This document shows positions 1 to 11,158 of a DNA stretch of 64,000 nucleotides, piece by piece (position 1 is the stretch's first letter; each line of letters opens with the position of its first letter). The stretch is taken from the NCBI RefSeq assembly GCF_003063575.1, contig NZ_NESC01000001.1:186001-250000 (forward strand), written 5' to 3'. The stretch comes from Limnohabitans sp. Jir72 (GTDB taxonomy: Bacteria > Pseudomonadota > Gammaproteobacteria > Burkholderiales > Burkholderiaceae_C). The notes below the pieces were generated by a model. That model did no database searches and had not been told where the DNA came from. It was given only the letters and a program-made list of their open reading frames with translations. The position numbers were made by a program, and so were the translations under genes.

Positions 1-479
1 GGCACGCTGTCCCAGTCGTTGGCAAAGTTGCGCGCCGGGTCGCTGGGCACGTAATACGGCTCTGCGCCAGACAGCAAGGCCGCGCCTTCGTAGATTTGAT
101 AAAAAGGGTTGGGGCTGACCACCGTGGCCCCGGGTCGGGTCGGGTCGATCACGGTTTGCGTCAGGGCAAACAGGGCTTCGCGCGAGCCGTTGACCGGCAA
201 CACTTGCGTGGCTGGGTCGAGCGTCAGGCTGTAACGGGTTTGCAGCCAGGCGGCACAAGCCTTGCGTAATGCAGGCTCGCCCGCTGTTGCCGGGTAGGCC
301 GACAAGCCGTTGGCGACTGATGCCTTGAGCGCTTCCTGAATGAAGGCGGGCGTGGCGTGCTTGGGCTCGCCAATGCCTAAGCTGACGTGGCGCAGGGCTG
401 GGTTGGGCGTGACGCTGGCAAACAGCTGTTTGAGCCGTTCAAAAGGGTAGGGCTGCAGCTTGGCAAGAAGGGGATTCAT
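1..479 (-). CDS. dapC: N-succinyldiaminopimelate aminotransferase, N-terminal part
   Basis: Partial gene running off the left edge; about 159 codons are visible. The product is a fold-type I PLP aminotransferase of lysine/diaminopimelate biosynthesis, expected to make N-succinyl-LL-2,6-diaminopimelate from the 2-amino-6-oxo precursor. The reverse-strand translation begins MNPLLAKLQPYPFERLKQLF and contains GIGEPKH near residue 40, the cofactor-phosphate loop NGSREALF, and NPFYQIYEGAALLSG, an arrangement typical of DapC/AspC-like enzymes. A GAGGG stretch lies directly before the ATG at 479. The PLP lysine lies outside the window. The DapC rather than AspC/AlaC assignment rests on family resemblance of the N terminus. 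It lies downstream of, and in the same direction as, the Bug receptor gene. Confidence 0.8.
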   Translation of the reverse strand, partial: MNPLLAKLQPYPFERLKQLFASVTPNPALRHVSLGIGEPKHATPAFIQEALKASVANGLSAYPATAGEPALRKACAAWLQTRYSLTLDPATQVLPVNGSREALFALTQTVIDPTRPGATVVSPNPFYQIYEGAALLSGAEPYYVPSDPARNFANDWDSV

Positions 480-667
480 CCCTCGATTATCCCGGATCAA
501 ACGGGGTGCTGGCGCAGGATGTACAGAAAACCGCCACCACCTGCAAGCGGCAGGCATGACCTTTGCGCTGGTGACCACGCGCAGCGGCGGCAGGTCAGTG
601 TCGAAACACCGCATCCTTTGGGGATCAACACATCCGCACGCATGGTGCGGCTCCTGCGACGCTGTGA

Positions 668-1642
668 TTATTCCGCCTTCGCCCCCGACTCCTTGACGAC
701 CTTGGCCCATTTGGTGATTTCAACCGCTTGGTATCGGGCCAGTTCTTCGGGCGTGGACAGCACGGGGTCAAGGCCCAGGGTTTTCAGGCGGTCTTGAACT
801 TCTGGCAGGCGAAAGACGCGGACGACTTCGGCGTTGAGTTTGTCGATGACCGGCTTGGGCACGTTGGCCGGTGCAAACATGGCAAACCAGGTGGTGGCCT
901 CGAAGCCGGGCACAAATTCGGCCATGGTCGGCACATCGGGCGCGGCGGGGGAGCGTTTGGCGGTGGTTTGCGCCAAGGCGCGGATTTTGCCGTCACGAGC
1001 CATGGGCAGGGCCGAGGGCATGTTGTCAAACATCAGCTGGATGCTGCCGCCCACCAGGTCCGGGATGGCGAACTGACGGCCTTTGTAGGGCACGTGGGTC
1101 ATGCTGGTGCCGGTCATGGATTTGAACAATTCGCCCGAAACGTGCACCGAGGTGCCGGTGCCAGGCGAGCCAAACGACAGTTTGTTGGGGTTGGCCTTCA
1201 TGTATGCGATCAGCTCGGGCACGCTTTTGACGGGCAGGTCGTTGTTGACCACCAACAAGTTGGGGGCCGAGGCGACCATCGAGATGGGAGAGAAGTTCTT
1301 CACCATGTCGTAGGGCATCTTGTCGTAAAGCGCTCCGTTGATCGAGTGCGTGCCCACCGTGCCCATGACCAGGGTGTAGCCGTCGCCGGGGGATTTGGCC
1401 ACGATGTCGGCACCGATGTTGCCGCCCGCGCCGGGTTTGTTGTCAATGATGACGGGTTGGCCCAGTTGGGCTTTTTCGCTGAAGAGCCGGGCCAGAATGT
1501 CGGGCGCGCCGCCGGGCGTGAAGGTCACGACCAAGCGGATGGGCTTGGCGGGGTAGGTCTGTGCCAGTGCGCTGGTGGCTTGGAGTGCCATGAGGCCGAT
1601 CAGCAGGGCGCTGGACAGGGTTTGTGCGAGGGGGAATTTCAT
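668..1642 (-). CDS. Bug-family tripartite tricarboxylate transporter substrate-binding protein
   Basis: Periplasmic receptor of the TctC/Bug family (324 aa), a family greatly expanded in Burkholderiales that captures carboxylates and other small organics. Residues 1-27 form a Sec signal peptide ending TSALA before QTYPAKPIRLVV. The family hallmarks FTPGGAPD (near 42-48), LGQPVIIDNKPGAGGNIG and GDGYTL follow. The helix between ARLF and LGQPV is slightly shorter than in most homologues. A good AAAGGAG ribosome site lies about 10 nt before the ATG at 1642. No TctA/TctB membrane genes lie beside it, so it is an orphan receptor, as is common in this family; the ligand cannot be predicted. Confidence 0.9.
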   Translation of the reverse strand: MKFPLAQTLSSALLIGLMALQATSALAQTYPAKPIRLVVTFTPGGAPDILARLFSEKAQLGQPVIIDNKPGAGGNIGADIVAKSPGDGYTLVMGTVGTHSINGALYDKMPYDMVKNFSPISMVASAPNLLVVNNDLPVKSVPELIAYMKANPNKLSFGSPGTGTSVHVSGELFKSMTGTSMTHVPYKGRQFAIPDLVGGSIQLMFDNMPSALPMARDGKIRALAQTTAKRSPAAPDVPTMAEFVPGFEATTWFAMFAPANVPKPVIDKLNAEVVRVFRLPEVQDRLKTLGLDPVLSTPEELARYQAVEITKWAKVVKESGAKAE

Positions 1643-1741
1643 GCAAATGGCTCCTTTGTTGCCACTTTAGAGATTTGCATGCCAGCCCCTGATGGTGAAA
1701 ACCCTTTGACAGCCTGTCGCAGCAACAAGCTTGCGCCGTTT

Positions 1742-2707
1742 TCAGATGTCTTCGAGCAGTGGGTAGGGCAAGGGTTGGCGTGTCAGCACCGGGCCTGTGG
1801 GGCTGAGGGCATTGAGTTGTCCGGGTGTGGTTTCGGCAATGGTTTGCATGGAGACGATGGCATCAAAGCCGCCTGTGGGGCAGGCCGCTCCAGCGACGAC
1901 CATGCCGCAGGCTTGGTCTGTGTCGCTGGTGTGGAAGACTTCTTGTCCGCTTTGCAGCGGGGCATCGGCATGGACCAAGTAGGCGCGGCGTTTGAGGGTG
2001 CCTCTGAATTGACTGCGGGCCACGACTTCCTGGCCGGGGTAACAGCCTTTTTTGAAGTTGACGCCGCCGACCGATTCGTAGTTGAGCATTTGTGGCACGA
2101 AGGCTTCATAGACGGCTTGGCTGATCAAGGCGACGCCGCTCATGACCTCGGTCCATTGCCAGATTTCGGTGCTTATTTCGGTGCCCGCTGGTGTGGCAGG
2201 GCCCGTGGGTGCCACCCAAAGGGCCCGAGCGACTCGGGTGTCGCCCAACACCGCAGGGTACAGCGCCACGGTGAGTGCGCCATCGGTCGCAACCGTTTGC
2301 CAAGCCGCGGCGCCTGCCAGCACCGCTTGGGCGGTCTCGCCCAGCAGGCCGCGCAGTTGCCATTGCGCGGTGGCGTCGGTCATTTTGACTTTGGCGCGCA
2401 GTACAAACATGGACAGGCGTTTGAGTGTTTGGGCCAGCAAGTCTTGCGGCATGACCAGCAGCACAGTGTCGGGCGCGGTTTTGATGAGCACAAAACTGGC
2501 TTGCATGCGGCCTTTGGCCGAGCAAAAAGCGGCCAAGCGCGATTGGCCAACGGGCAGCAGCAAGACGTCGTTGCTCAGTTGGTTGTGCAAGAAGTTGGCG
2601 GCGTCTTCGCCCTGCGCCTGGATCACACCCAAGTTAGGCAAGGGGGCTTGGCCGTTGAGCTGGAGGGCCATGTCTTGGCTTGTTGGGGGTTTGTTTATTT
2701 GGGGCAT
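1742..2707 (-). CDS. ygfZ: YgfZ/CAF17-like folate-binding Fe-S cluster protein
   Basis: Folate-binding protein of the GcvT-like YgfZ/Iba57 family (321 aa), which helps assemble or repair certain [4Fe-4S] enzymes in the cytoplasm. The family signature KGCYPGQEVVAR is at residues 220-231, with the reactive cysteine at 222, followed by RGTLKRR. The N-terminal part (residues 20-110) matches the GcvT fold, including the NFLHNQLSND stretch near 38-47. Length is normal. It is divergent from mltG, with 108 bp between the two start codons holding the promoters. In betaproteobacteria ygfZ next to mltG-tmk-holB is a familiar order, which supports the call. Confidence 0.93.
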   Translation of the reverse strand: MPQINKPPTSQDMALQLNGQAPLPNLGVIQAQGEDAANFLHNQLSNDVLLLPVGQSRLAAFCSAKGRMQASFVLIKTAPDTVLLVMPQDLLAQTLKRLSMFVLRAKVKMTDATAQWQLRGLLGETAQAVLAGAAAWQTVATDGALTVALYPAVLGDTRVARALWVAPTGPATPAGTEISTEIWQWTEVMSGVALISQAVYEAFVPQMLNYESVGGVNFKKGCYPGQEVVARSQFRGTLKRRAYLVHADAPLQSGQEVFHTSDTDQACGMVVAGAACPTGGFDAIVSMQTIAETTPGQLNALSPTGPVLTRQPLPYPLLEDI

Positions 2708-2815
2708 GTTTTGTTCGTGTTGCCCCTATGGGGCGGGCGATGCCTGAATTATGATCAAGCCGAGTTGGGTTCGGTCTGGTGTGGCCATTTTTACGGGCAT
2801 TTTTGAAGGCTTCGG

Positions 2816-3832
2816 GTGATCAAAAGTTTGTTCAAAGTGGTGGGGGTGTTGTTGTCGCTGGCCGGCACCTTGGCGGCGGCGGCTTTTTTTTGGCTGCACC
2901 AGCCCATGGGCTCTCGCGTGGCAGGGACACCTGCAGATGCGGTGTTTGACTTGTCGATAGAGCCCGGCACTTCGCCCAAAGCCATGGCCCAGTTGGCTGT
3001 GGACGCCGGTGCCGATGTGCCGCCCATGGCTTTGTATGCCTGGTTCCGAGTGTCGGGCCAGTCACGCCAGATGCGGGCGGGCAGTTACGAGTTCAATGCA
3101 CAGACCACGCCGATTCGCCTCTTGGCCATGCTGGTGCGGGGCGAAGAAAGCCTTCGCACCCTGACGCTGGTGGAGGGCTGGAACATCCGTCAGCTGCGCC
3201 AGGCCTTGGCCCGGGCCGATCAGCTCAAAGCCGACAGCCAGTCCATGGACGATGAGGCCTTGATGGCGCAATTGGGTCGGCCTGGGGTACACCCTGAGGG
3301 CCGGTTTTTCCCGGACACCTACAGCTACGCCAAAGGCTCGAGCGATCTGGCAGTGCTCAAGCGGGCGATGAAGGCGATGGACAGGCAGTTGGACAAGGTC
3401 TGGCAAATCCGCTTCCCCCTTACGGCGGTCAAGTCGCCCGAAGCGGCTTTGATTTTGGCCAGCATTGTCGAGAAGGAAACTGGCAAGGCCTCGGACCGGC
3501 CGCAGATTTCGGGGGTGTTCAACAACCGCTTGCGCATCGGCATGATGCTGCAGACCGACCCTACTGTGATTTATGGCTTGGGGGCTTCGTTTGACGGCAA
3601 TTTGCGCCGCAGCGATTTGCGCTACGACACCCCTTACAACACCTATGCGCGCGCTGGCTTGCCGCCCACGCCGATTGCCATGCCGGGCAAGGCGTCTTTG
3701 TTGGCCGCTGTTCAGCCGGCCGATACGCGTGCGCTGTATTTCGTGGCCAAGGGCGATGGCAGCAGCCATTTCAGCGCCACGCTGGACGAGCACAACCGCG
3801 CGGTCAACCGGTTCCAGCGGGGGCAGAAGTAA
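2816..3832 (+). CDS. mltG: Endolytic murein transglycosylase MltG
   Basis: Inner-membrane-anchored lytic transglycosylase (338 aa) that cleaves nascent glycan strands and is thought to set their length. A membrane anchor covers residues 5-27. A LysM-like region is followed by the catalytic YceG domain with PEGRFFPDTY (160-169), SIVEKETG (216-223; catalytic Glu at 219), LQTDPTVIYG (245-254), YNTY and LPPTPI. The start codon is GTG: GAAGG at 2805-2809 is spaced 6 nt from it and no upstream ATG fits better. Downstream lies tmk, the same order as E. coli yceG-tmk-holB, so a joint operon is likely despite an 88-bp gap. Confidence 0.95.
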   Translation: MIKSLFKVVGVLLSLAGTLAAAAFFWLHQPMGSRVAGTPADAVFDLSIEPGTSPKAMAQLAVDAGADVPPMALYAWFRVSGQSRQMRAGSYEFNAQTTPIRLLAMLVRGEESLRTLTLVEGWNIRQLRQALARADQLKADSQSMDDEALMAQLGRPGVHPEGRFFPDTYSYAKGSSDLAVLKRAMKAMDRQLDKVWQIRFPLTAVKSPEAALILASIVEKETGKASDRPQISGVFNNRLRIGMMLQTDPTVIYGLGASFDGNLRRSDLRYDTPYNTYARAGLPPTPIAMPGKASLLAAVQPADTRALYFVAKGDGSSHFSATLDEHNRAVNRFQRGQK

Positions 3833-3920
3833 CCGGTGTTGACAAGACCCTATCGCAGTCTGTGACCGCTCCCACGGGGGGTCGGCACCTGCGACAATCG
3901 ACAATTCACTTCACATCTCT

Positions 3921-4562
3921 ATGACACGCGGCACATTCATCAGTTTTGAGGGCATCGACGGTGCGGGCAAGTCCACGCACGTGGCGTCCGTGGCCGCGTT
4001 CTTCCGCCAGGCGGGGAGGGCGGTGGTGCTCACCCGCGAGCCCGGTGGCACGACTTTGTCTGAGAAGCTGCGCGAGCTGGTCTTGCATGAGCCCATGGAC
4101 GCGCTGACCGAGGCGCTGTTGATGTTTGCCGCACGCCGTGAGCATTTGGTGCAGGTGATTGAGCCTGCGTTAGCCCGGGGCGATGTGGTGCTGTGCGACC
4201 GTTTTACCGACGCCACCTTTGCCTACCAAGGCGGCGGGCGTGGCTTTGACTGGCAGGTGCTGGTCCAGCTGGAGCGCAGGGTGCAGGCCTTGCCCGATGG
4301 CAGCTTGCGCCAACCCGACCTGACCGTGTGGTTTGATCTGGACCCGCTGATTGCGGCCGAGCGCTTGGCTTCGGCCCGGGTGCCAGACAAATTTGAGTCT
4401 CAACCGGTCGATTTTTTTGCCGCTGTGCGTGCCGGTTATGCCCGTCGGCAAGCCGAGATGCCCGAGCGTTTTGCCCGCATTGACGCCGCACAGACCCGCG
4501 AGGCGGTGGGTGCCGATGTGGCCCGTGTGGTGACGCCCTGGTTGCAGCGGAGTGCCGCATGA
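3921..4562 (+). CDS. tmk: Thymidylate kinase
   Basis: dTMP kinase (213 aa) phosphorylating dTMP to dTDP for DNA synthesis. The P-loop GIDGAGKST is at residues 11-19, the DRF motif ([18 protein letters not shown]) near residues 91-108, and the lid region lies around residue 150. Length and motif spacing are standard. The stop codon overlaps the holB start by 4 nt (ATGA at 4559-4562), so translational coupling is expected. Confidence 0.97.
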   Translation: MTRGTFISFEGIDGAGKSTHVASVAAFFRQAGRAVVLTREPGGTTLSEKLRELVLHEPMDALTEALLMFAARREHLVQVIEPALARGDVVLCDRFTDATFAYQGGGRGFDWQVLVQLERRVQALPDGSLRQPDLTVWFDLDPLIAAERLASARVPDKFESQPVDFFAAVRAGYARRQAEMPERFARIDAAQTREAVGADVARVVTPWLQRSAA

Positions 4563-5563
4563 GAGTCGTGGTGAACGCGCCCTGGATTGCCCGACAGGCC
4601 ACCGATTTGTTGGCTCAGCGCGGCCATGCTTGGTTGTTGCAAGGGCCCTCGGGTTTGGGCCAGTACGAATTGGCGCTGGCGATGGTCTCGGCTTGGTTGT
4701 GCGAACAGCCCAGCGCCCATGGCGCTTGTGGCGATTGCCCCAGCTGCCACGCGATTGCGGTGCGCGCCCATGCCGACTTGGCGGTGCTGATGCCCGAGAC
4801 GGTGATGCTTGAGCTGGGCTGGCCTTTGTCGGAAAAGGCCCAGGACGAGATCGACAAGAAAGCCCGCAAGCCGAGCAAAGAGATCCGAGTGGACGCGATG
4901 CGTGAGGCGGTGGAGTTTTCACAACGCACCAATGCGCGTGGACGCGGCAAGGCGGTGCTGGTGTTTCCGGCCGAGCGCATGAACACGATCACCGCCAATG
5001 CTTTGCTCAAGACGCTGGAGGAGCCGCCCGGCGATGTGCGTTTTGTGCTGGCCACCGAGGCCAGCCATTTGTTGCTGCCCACCATCCGCAGCCGCTGCTT
5101 GGCCCACACCATGAAGTGGCCCGAGGCAGATGAGGCCATGACCTGGTTGACCGAGCAGGGCGTGCCTGCCGATGTGGCGCAGGCTTTGCTGCGCAGTGCG
5201 GGCGGCCGCCCCACCGATGTGCTGCGCCAGGCCGAGGCCGGCTTGTCGCCCGACTGGTGGGCGGCGCTGCCCAAGGCCATGCGTCAAGGCGATGCCCGGC
5301 ATTTGTCGGATTTGAGCCCCGCGCAAGCCATCGATGCTTTGCAAAAGCTTTGCCACGACTTGGTGTTGCGCCAGTCGGGCGCTGCGCCGCGCTTTTTTGA
5401 CGTGGCCCAATTGCCGCCGAGCCAAGCGTCGGTGGTGGTACTGACCGATTGGTTCAAGCGGCTGATGCAATCGGCCCGCACGGCCGAACACCCTTTCAAT
5501 GGCGGTCTGATGCTCGAAGCGCTGACCGCCGATGCCCAACAAACCCTGATGTCCAAGGGCTGA
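4559..5563 (+). CDS. holB: DNA polymerase III subunit delta'
   Basis: Clamp-loader subunit delta' (334 aa), the non-hydrolysing AAA+ member of the gamma complex. A zinc module of four cysteines, C48-x8-C57-x2-C60-x2-C63, is present as expected. The P-loop equivalent [10 protein letters not shown] (29-38) has Gln in place of Lys, consistent with an ATPase-dead delta'. [11 protein letters not shown] and the IRSRC stretch (Arg finger/sensor region) follow. It overlaps tmk by 4 nt and is followed 3 nt later by the tatD-like gene. Confidence 0.95.
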   Translation: MRVVVNAPWIARQATDLLAQRGHAWLLQGPSGLGQYELALAMVSAWLCEQPSAHGACGDCPSCHAIAVRAHADLAVLMPETVMLELGWPLSEKAQDEIDKKARKPSKEIRVDAMREAVEFSQRTNARGRGKAVLVFPAERMNTITANALLKTLEEPPGDVRFVLATEASHLLLPTIRSRCLAHTMKWPEADEAMTWLTEQGVPADVAQALLRSAGGRPTDVLRQAEAGLSPDWWAALPKAMRQGDARHLSDLSPAQAIDALQKLCHDLVLRQSGAAPRFFDVAQLPPSQASVVVLTDWFKRLMQSARTAEHPFNGGLMLEALTADAQQTLMSKG

Positions 5564-5566
5564 ACC

Positions 5567-6376
5567 ATGTACACCGATTCCCATTGCCACCTGAATTTCC
5601 CCGAGCTGATGAGTCAGCTCGACAGCATCCAGCAGGCCATGCAGGCTGCCCAGGTGACCCGCGCACTTGTCATCTGCACCACGATGGAAAAATTCAACGA
5701 AGTGCATGATCTGGCGCTTGCCCACGACAACATGTGGGCGACTGTGGGTGTGCACCCCGACAACGAAGGGGTGCTTGAACCCAGCTTGCAAGACCTGCTG
5801 GACGGCGCGGCGCGCCCCAAAGTGGTGGCGATTGGTGAGACCGGCCTGGATTACTACCAAATGGATGAACGCAAGGGCGGTCGCACTGTGGCCGATATGG
5901 AGTGGCAACGCGAGCGTTTTCGCACGCACATTCGGGCGGCGCGCCAAACGGCATTGCCCTTGGTGATCCACACGCGCCAGGCATCGGATGACACCATTGC
6001 AATCCTGAAAGAAGAGGGCGAGACTGGGGGGGCGGGGAGCGCGGGAGGCGTGTTCCACTGCTTCACCGAAAGCCAGCAGGTGGCTCGGGCAGCGCTGGAC
6101 CTGGGTTTTTACATCTCGTTTTCTGGCATCTTGACCTTCAAGACGGCCGCCGATTTGCGTGAGGTGGCCAAGTTCGTGCCCGATGACCGTTTGTTGATCG
6201 AGACCGACAGCCCGTATTTGGCACCTGTGCCACACCGGGGTAAGCTGAACAACCCTTCTTATGTGCCCTTTGTGGCGCAGCAATTGGCCGAGCTTCGTGG
6301 CTCTACCGCTGAGCGCATAGGGGCTTTGACCAGCGCCAATTTTGACCGACTGTTTTCACGCGTGATCGCCTCCTGA
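5567..6376 (+). CDS. TatD-family metal-dependent hydrolase
   Basis: Cytoplasmic TIM-barrel hydrolase of the TatD family (269 aa), associated with 3'-5' DNA exonuclease or D-aminoacyl-tRNA deacylase activity in relatives. The metal motif HCH is at residues 6-8 in DSHCHLNFPEL. GETGLDYY (near 93), the VIHTR stretch, GVFHCFTES and IETDSPYLAP (metal-binding Asp) are all in place. A small Gly/Glu-rich loop near residue 150 is slightly longer than usual. It follows holB by 3 nt and precedes the ankyrin gene by 4 nt, so all three are probably co-transcribed. Confidence 0.93.
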   Translation: MYTDSHCHLNFPELMSQLDSIQQAMQAAQVTRALVICTTMEKFNEVHDLALAHDNMWATVGVHPDNEGVLEPSLQDLLDGAARPKVVAIGETGLDYYQMDERKGGRTVADMEWQRERFRTHIRAARQTALPLVIHTRQASDDTIAILKEEGETGGAGSAGGVFHCFTESQQVARAALDLGFYISFSGILTFKTAADLREVAKFVPDDRLLIETDSPYLAPVPHRGKLNNPSYVPFVAQQLAELRGSTAERIGALTSANFDRLFSRVIAS

Positions 6377-6380
6377 ATCG

Positions 6381-7070
6381 ATGTTTAACTTTAATTTTCT
6401 TAAAAAGTCCATTGTTTTTTCTGGGTTTTTATTTCAAATACTCTTTTCTCATGCGGGTTCTTACGACGACTTTTTCAAAGCCGTGAAGCTCGATGATTTG
6501 CAGGCCGTTCAGGCTTTGCTCCAGCGTGGTTTTGATCCCAACACCTTGGATGAGCGCGGTCAGTCGGCTTTGGTGCTGGCACTTCAAGCGCCATCGCCCA
6601 AGGTGGCCGAAGCTTTGATCCGGCTTGCCCAAACCCAAATTGAACTGCGAAATGACAAGGACGAAAGCCCTTTGATGTTGGCCGCACTGCGCGGTCAAAA
6701 GAGCCTTGTTGAGCTGCTGATCTGGCGCGATGCAGATGTGAACAAAACCGGCTGGACGCCTTTGCATTACGCTGCCAGCGGTGGCCATGCTGGGATAGCC
6801 CAGTTGTTGTTGGACCACAGCGCCTACATCGATGCAGAATCACCCAACGGCACCACGCCCTTGATGATGGCGGCCATGTACGGCACGCCGGAGGTGGTCC
6901 AGTTGCTCTTGGCACAAGGGGCCGACCGTGACCTCAAAAACCTGCTTGGCATGACAGCACTGGACTTTGCCAAGCAAGCCAGCCGCAAAGACGCAATGCT
7001 GTTGTTGAGTGCGCCTGCGAACTTGTCCAATCCGACCACGGGGATTTCCTCTGTACCGCCCAAGCGGTGA
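6381..7070 (+). CDS. Exported ankyrin-repeat protein
   Basis: A 229-aa protein with a probable Sec signal peptide (residues 1-25, hydrophobic core ending FSHA) followed by about five ankyrin repeats. These include GWTPLHYAASGGHAGIAQLL and NGTTPLMMAAMYGTPEVVQL. Ankyrin proteins of this type are common directly after tatD in Comamonadaceae, but their partner is not known. The gene starts 4 nt after the tatD-like stop and its first 60 bases are clearly more AT-rich than the rest. Probably periplasmic; function unknown beyond protein binding. Confidence 0.85.
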   Translation: MFNFNFLKKSIVFSGFLFQILFSHAGSYDDFFKAVKLDDLQAVQALLQRGFDPNTLDERGQSALVLALQAPSPKVAEALIRLAQTQIELRNDKDESPLMLAALRGQKSLVELLIWRDADVNKTGWTPLHYAASGGHAGIAQLLLDHSAYIDAESPNGTTPLMMAAMYGTPEVVQLLLAQGADRDLKNLLGMTALDFAKQASRKDAMLLLSAPANLSNPTTGISSVPPKR

Positions 7071-7337
7071 GCACACTTGGGCCATTTCCAGATGGCGCAG
7101 CACTGTATTTGCTTGCTCAAGCTGCCACTTTGGATTCGCACGATGTATATTATGTTAAGTTACTAATGGGGACTCAAACGTCGCACCGGGATCGGTTGGT
7201 GAATCACGCAGTCATGGACTGCCAGCGCATGAAATGCGCGTGAGCGCACCGACATCGCTGCATTGAAAAAATACCCTTGTACTTGTTCACAAAGATCTGT
7301 GATGACACAGCTTGGGACAGCACAAGGAGATTTGGAA

Positions 7338-7904
7338 ATGAAAAATACAAACAGCATCATTGCGGCACTGTTAGCGGTGACTCAAGCTTGTTGGATGCTG
7401 GAGCCCGCAGGGGCTCAATCTGCCGAGCACGGCCGATACGAAAACAGTCAAAAAGACATGCATGCCGATCGACAACTGGAATTGCGCAAGGAACACCAGC
7501 AAGGCAGACCCCGCACACAACCCGGAGCAAATCATGCAGATGGTCCGCATGAAGGCATGCGTTCGCCAACCTACAACGGCCCTGTGCAGATCGGCACATA
7601 TTTCCGGGAGCACCACCGTGAAGCGGCTCGTGAATATTACGAACGGCCGGAAAATAGGGGCTTTTGCCCGCCTGGATTGGCCAAAAAAGGCAATGGCTGC
7701 ATGCCGCCAGGTCAGGCAAAAATATGGCGACGCGGCTATCCACTGCCAGCGGGCGTGGTCTATTACGAGGTACCTCGTTCGGTTGCGCTCAGCCTGGGTA
7801 TGGCACCCCCAGGTTACAGGTATGTGCGGGTTGCTTCCGATATTTTGCTGATCACGGCAGGCTCCAGCATGGTGGTGGATGCCATCGAAGATCTGGTGCA
7901 TTGA
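7338..7904 (+). CDS. Secreted RcnB/CigR-like protein
   Basis: A 188-aa exported protein. The start at 7338 is set by AAGGAG (7324-7329) 8 nt upstream. Residues 1-26 look like a Sec signal peptide. The middle (27-75) is charged, low-complexity sequence. The C-terminal half carries the family pattern: CPPGLAKKGNGCMPPGQAK (110-128), PLPAGVVYYEVP, PPGYRYVRVASDILL (157-171) and a final hydrophobic segment VVDAIEDL. This resembles the RcnB (periplasmic Ni/Co homeostasis) and CigR (Salmonella anti-virulence) families, in which the C-terminal strand-rich domain ends with this hydrophobic segment. The exact role is unknown. It stands alone after a 267-bp upstream gap. Confidence 0.75.
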   Translation: MKNTNSIIAALLAVTQACWMLEPAGAQSAEHGRYENSQKDMHADRQLELRKEHQQGRPRTQPGANHADGPHEGMRSPTYNGPVQIGTYFREHHREAAREYYERPENRGFCPPGLAKKGNGCMPPGQAKIWRRGYPLPAGVVYYEVPRSVALSLGMAPPGYRYVRVASDILLITAGSSMVVDAIEDLVH

Positions 7905-7938
7905 CCAATGCCTCGGGCACACGGTAACCAAATCGGAC

Positions 7939-8850
7939 TTAAATGTGGCCCCAAACCATCAGCGCATCACGACCTTCGGTGACCAAATCCACCTTGGCCC
8001 CAACGGGCAGCAGCACCTTGGTCTGTACATGGCCAAAAGGCAAACCGGTGAGCACGGGGGCCTTGATCTGGCTGCGCAACCAGTCGACGACAGTGGCCAG
8101 CTTGAAGCCCTTGTCGTGGGCAGGCACCAGCTTGTAGTTGGTGAATTGGCCAATCAGCACCGCTTTTTGTTGGGTCAGTACACCCGCGTGCAGCAGCTGC
8201 GTCAGCATGCGCTCGATGCGGTAAGGGTGCTCGCCTACGTCTTCAAGAAAGAGCACGCCACCTTTGACATGCGGAAAGTACGGCGTACCCAGCAGCGATG
8301 TCAGCACGGTCAGGTTGCCACCCCACAGCGTCGCGTCTTTCACCAGCACGCGGCGCTCGGCCTCAAGCTTGGGCAGTTGCCAACCTGTGCCCTCGCCCTG
8401 CTCCAGCAGCAGGTCGTCAAAACAGGCTTGCATGATGTCGTCGGGATCTTGGCTTGGACCAAAGTCTTCGCCCAATGCAGGTCCTTGCCAGCTGATGCGT
8501 CCGGTCTTGGCATACACCGCTTGGTTAAGGGCTGTGAAGTCACTCAGACCGACAAACTGCGTGCCGCCGTCGATGGCTTTGGCAATGGCTTTGTAGGGCA
8601 AGGCAGGCAGGATGCGCGTGAGGCCGTAACCGCCGCGCGAGATCATCGCCACATCGGCCCCGCTGACTGCGGCACGATGGATGGCGGCGATGCGTGTGGC
8701 GTCGTCGCCCGCAAAGCGCATGTGGCTGTCCAAAGCGGTTTCGTCCACCTCGACTTCATGGCCTTGGGCTTGCAGGCGCTTCACGCCACGGCGAAAAGCG
8801 GCTTTGTCGCGCACCGCGCTGGAGGGGGAAAAAATGTAAATGTGGGCCAT
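7939..8850 (-). CDS. ldcA: LD-carboxypeptidase (S66 family)
   Basis: Muropeptide LD-carboxypeptidase (303 aa) that removes the terminal D-Ala from tetrapeptides during murein recycling. The start MAHIYIFSPSSAVRD at 8850 fits family N termini; an open frame continues upstream through the tandem repeat but that extension is not expected to be protein. The triad residues are visible: Ser103 in GLSDFTAL, Glu203 in LFLEDVGEH and His274 in PFGHVQTK. ISRGGYG at 70-76 is the usual substrate-loop glycine motif. It lies downstream of the tadA-hydrolase fusion gene, same strand, separated by the repeat cluster. Confidence 0.92.
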   Translation of the reverse strand: MAHIYIFSPSSAVRDKAAFRRGVKRLQAQGHEVEVDETALDSHMRFAGDDATRIAAIHRAAVSGADVAMISRGGYGLTRILPALPYKAIAKAIDGGTQFVGLSDFTALNQAVYAKTGRISWQGPALGEDFGPSQDPDDIMQACFDDLLLEQGEGTGWQLPKLEAERRVLVKDATLWGGNLTVLTSLLGTPYFPHVKGGVLFLEDVGEHPYRIERMLTQLLHAGVLTQQKAVLIGQFTNYKLVPAHDKGFKLATVVDWLRSQIKAPVLTGLPFGHVQTKVLLPVGAKVDLVTEGRDALMVWGHI

Positions 8851-8878
8851 GTTTTTGAGTTGAATGGTGATGCAGTCG

Positions 8879-9015
8879 GAACCCACCCCGTGGGCGATGC
8901 CATTGTTGTTAGAACCCACCCCGTGGGCGATGCCATTGTTGTTGGAGCCCACCCCGTGGGCGATGGCATGCTGTGGCAGTGTGCCCAAAATCGCCCACAG
9001 GGGTGGGCTCCTGCA
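8879..9015. repeat. 33-bp tandem repeat with inverted partner (REP-like)
   Basis: Three head-to-tail copies of a 33-bp unit that begins GAACCCACCCCGTGGGCGAT: 8879-8911, 8912-8944 and a partial, slightly diverged copy at 8945-8970. An inverted half, reading CGCCCACAGGGGTGGGCTCC on the plus strand, sits at about 8992-9012. Each unit is itself partly palindromic (CCCACCCCGTGGG). The arrangement resembles REP/BIME-type intergenic elements. It lies between the fusion gene stop (9038) and the ldcA start (8850). Confidence 0.8.
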
Positions 9016-9037
9016 GGGAGAAAAAAAAACACTTGCA

Positions 9038-11013
<1,976 letters not shown>

Positions 11014-11016
11014 GGC

Positions 11017-11097
11017 TCAGCCTTTGACCATGCAAAAGGCTGCCAACGCGACGGCTTTGTCCAGATCGTTCGTGCCCACGCAGGTGTAAGCCATCAT
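11017..11097 (-). pseudogene. Internally deleted VOC-family protein remnant (26 codons)
   Basis: A short frame with an intact AAGGAG ribosome site upstream reads MMAYTCVGTNDLDKAVA, then LAAFCMVKG and stop. The first part matches the N terminus of small glyoxalase/VOC proteins (TYTCVGTNDL..AV) and the last part their usual C-terminal strand (..GNKLAAFCMV). The roughly 100 residues between are gone without breaking the frame. It ends 3 nt before the paiB ATG and may now act only as a leader ORF. The family call is from memory of VOC termini. Confidence 0.6.
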
Positions 11098-11158
11098 TCG
11101 CGTCTCCTTTTTCTAAAAGCCCCGAATGTACACTGGCCCATTGCTCTGAAATGGCCGC

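Noticed and set aside
728..2806. A 692-codon plus-strand frame across the Bug and ygfZ genes
   Set aside because: It spans two well-supported genes on the other strand and has no recognisable domain.
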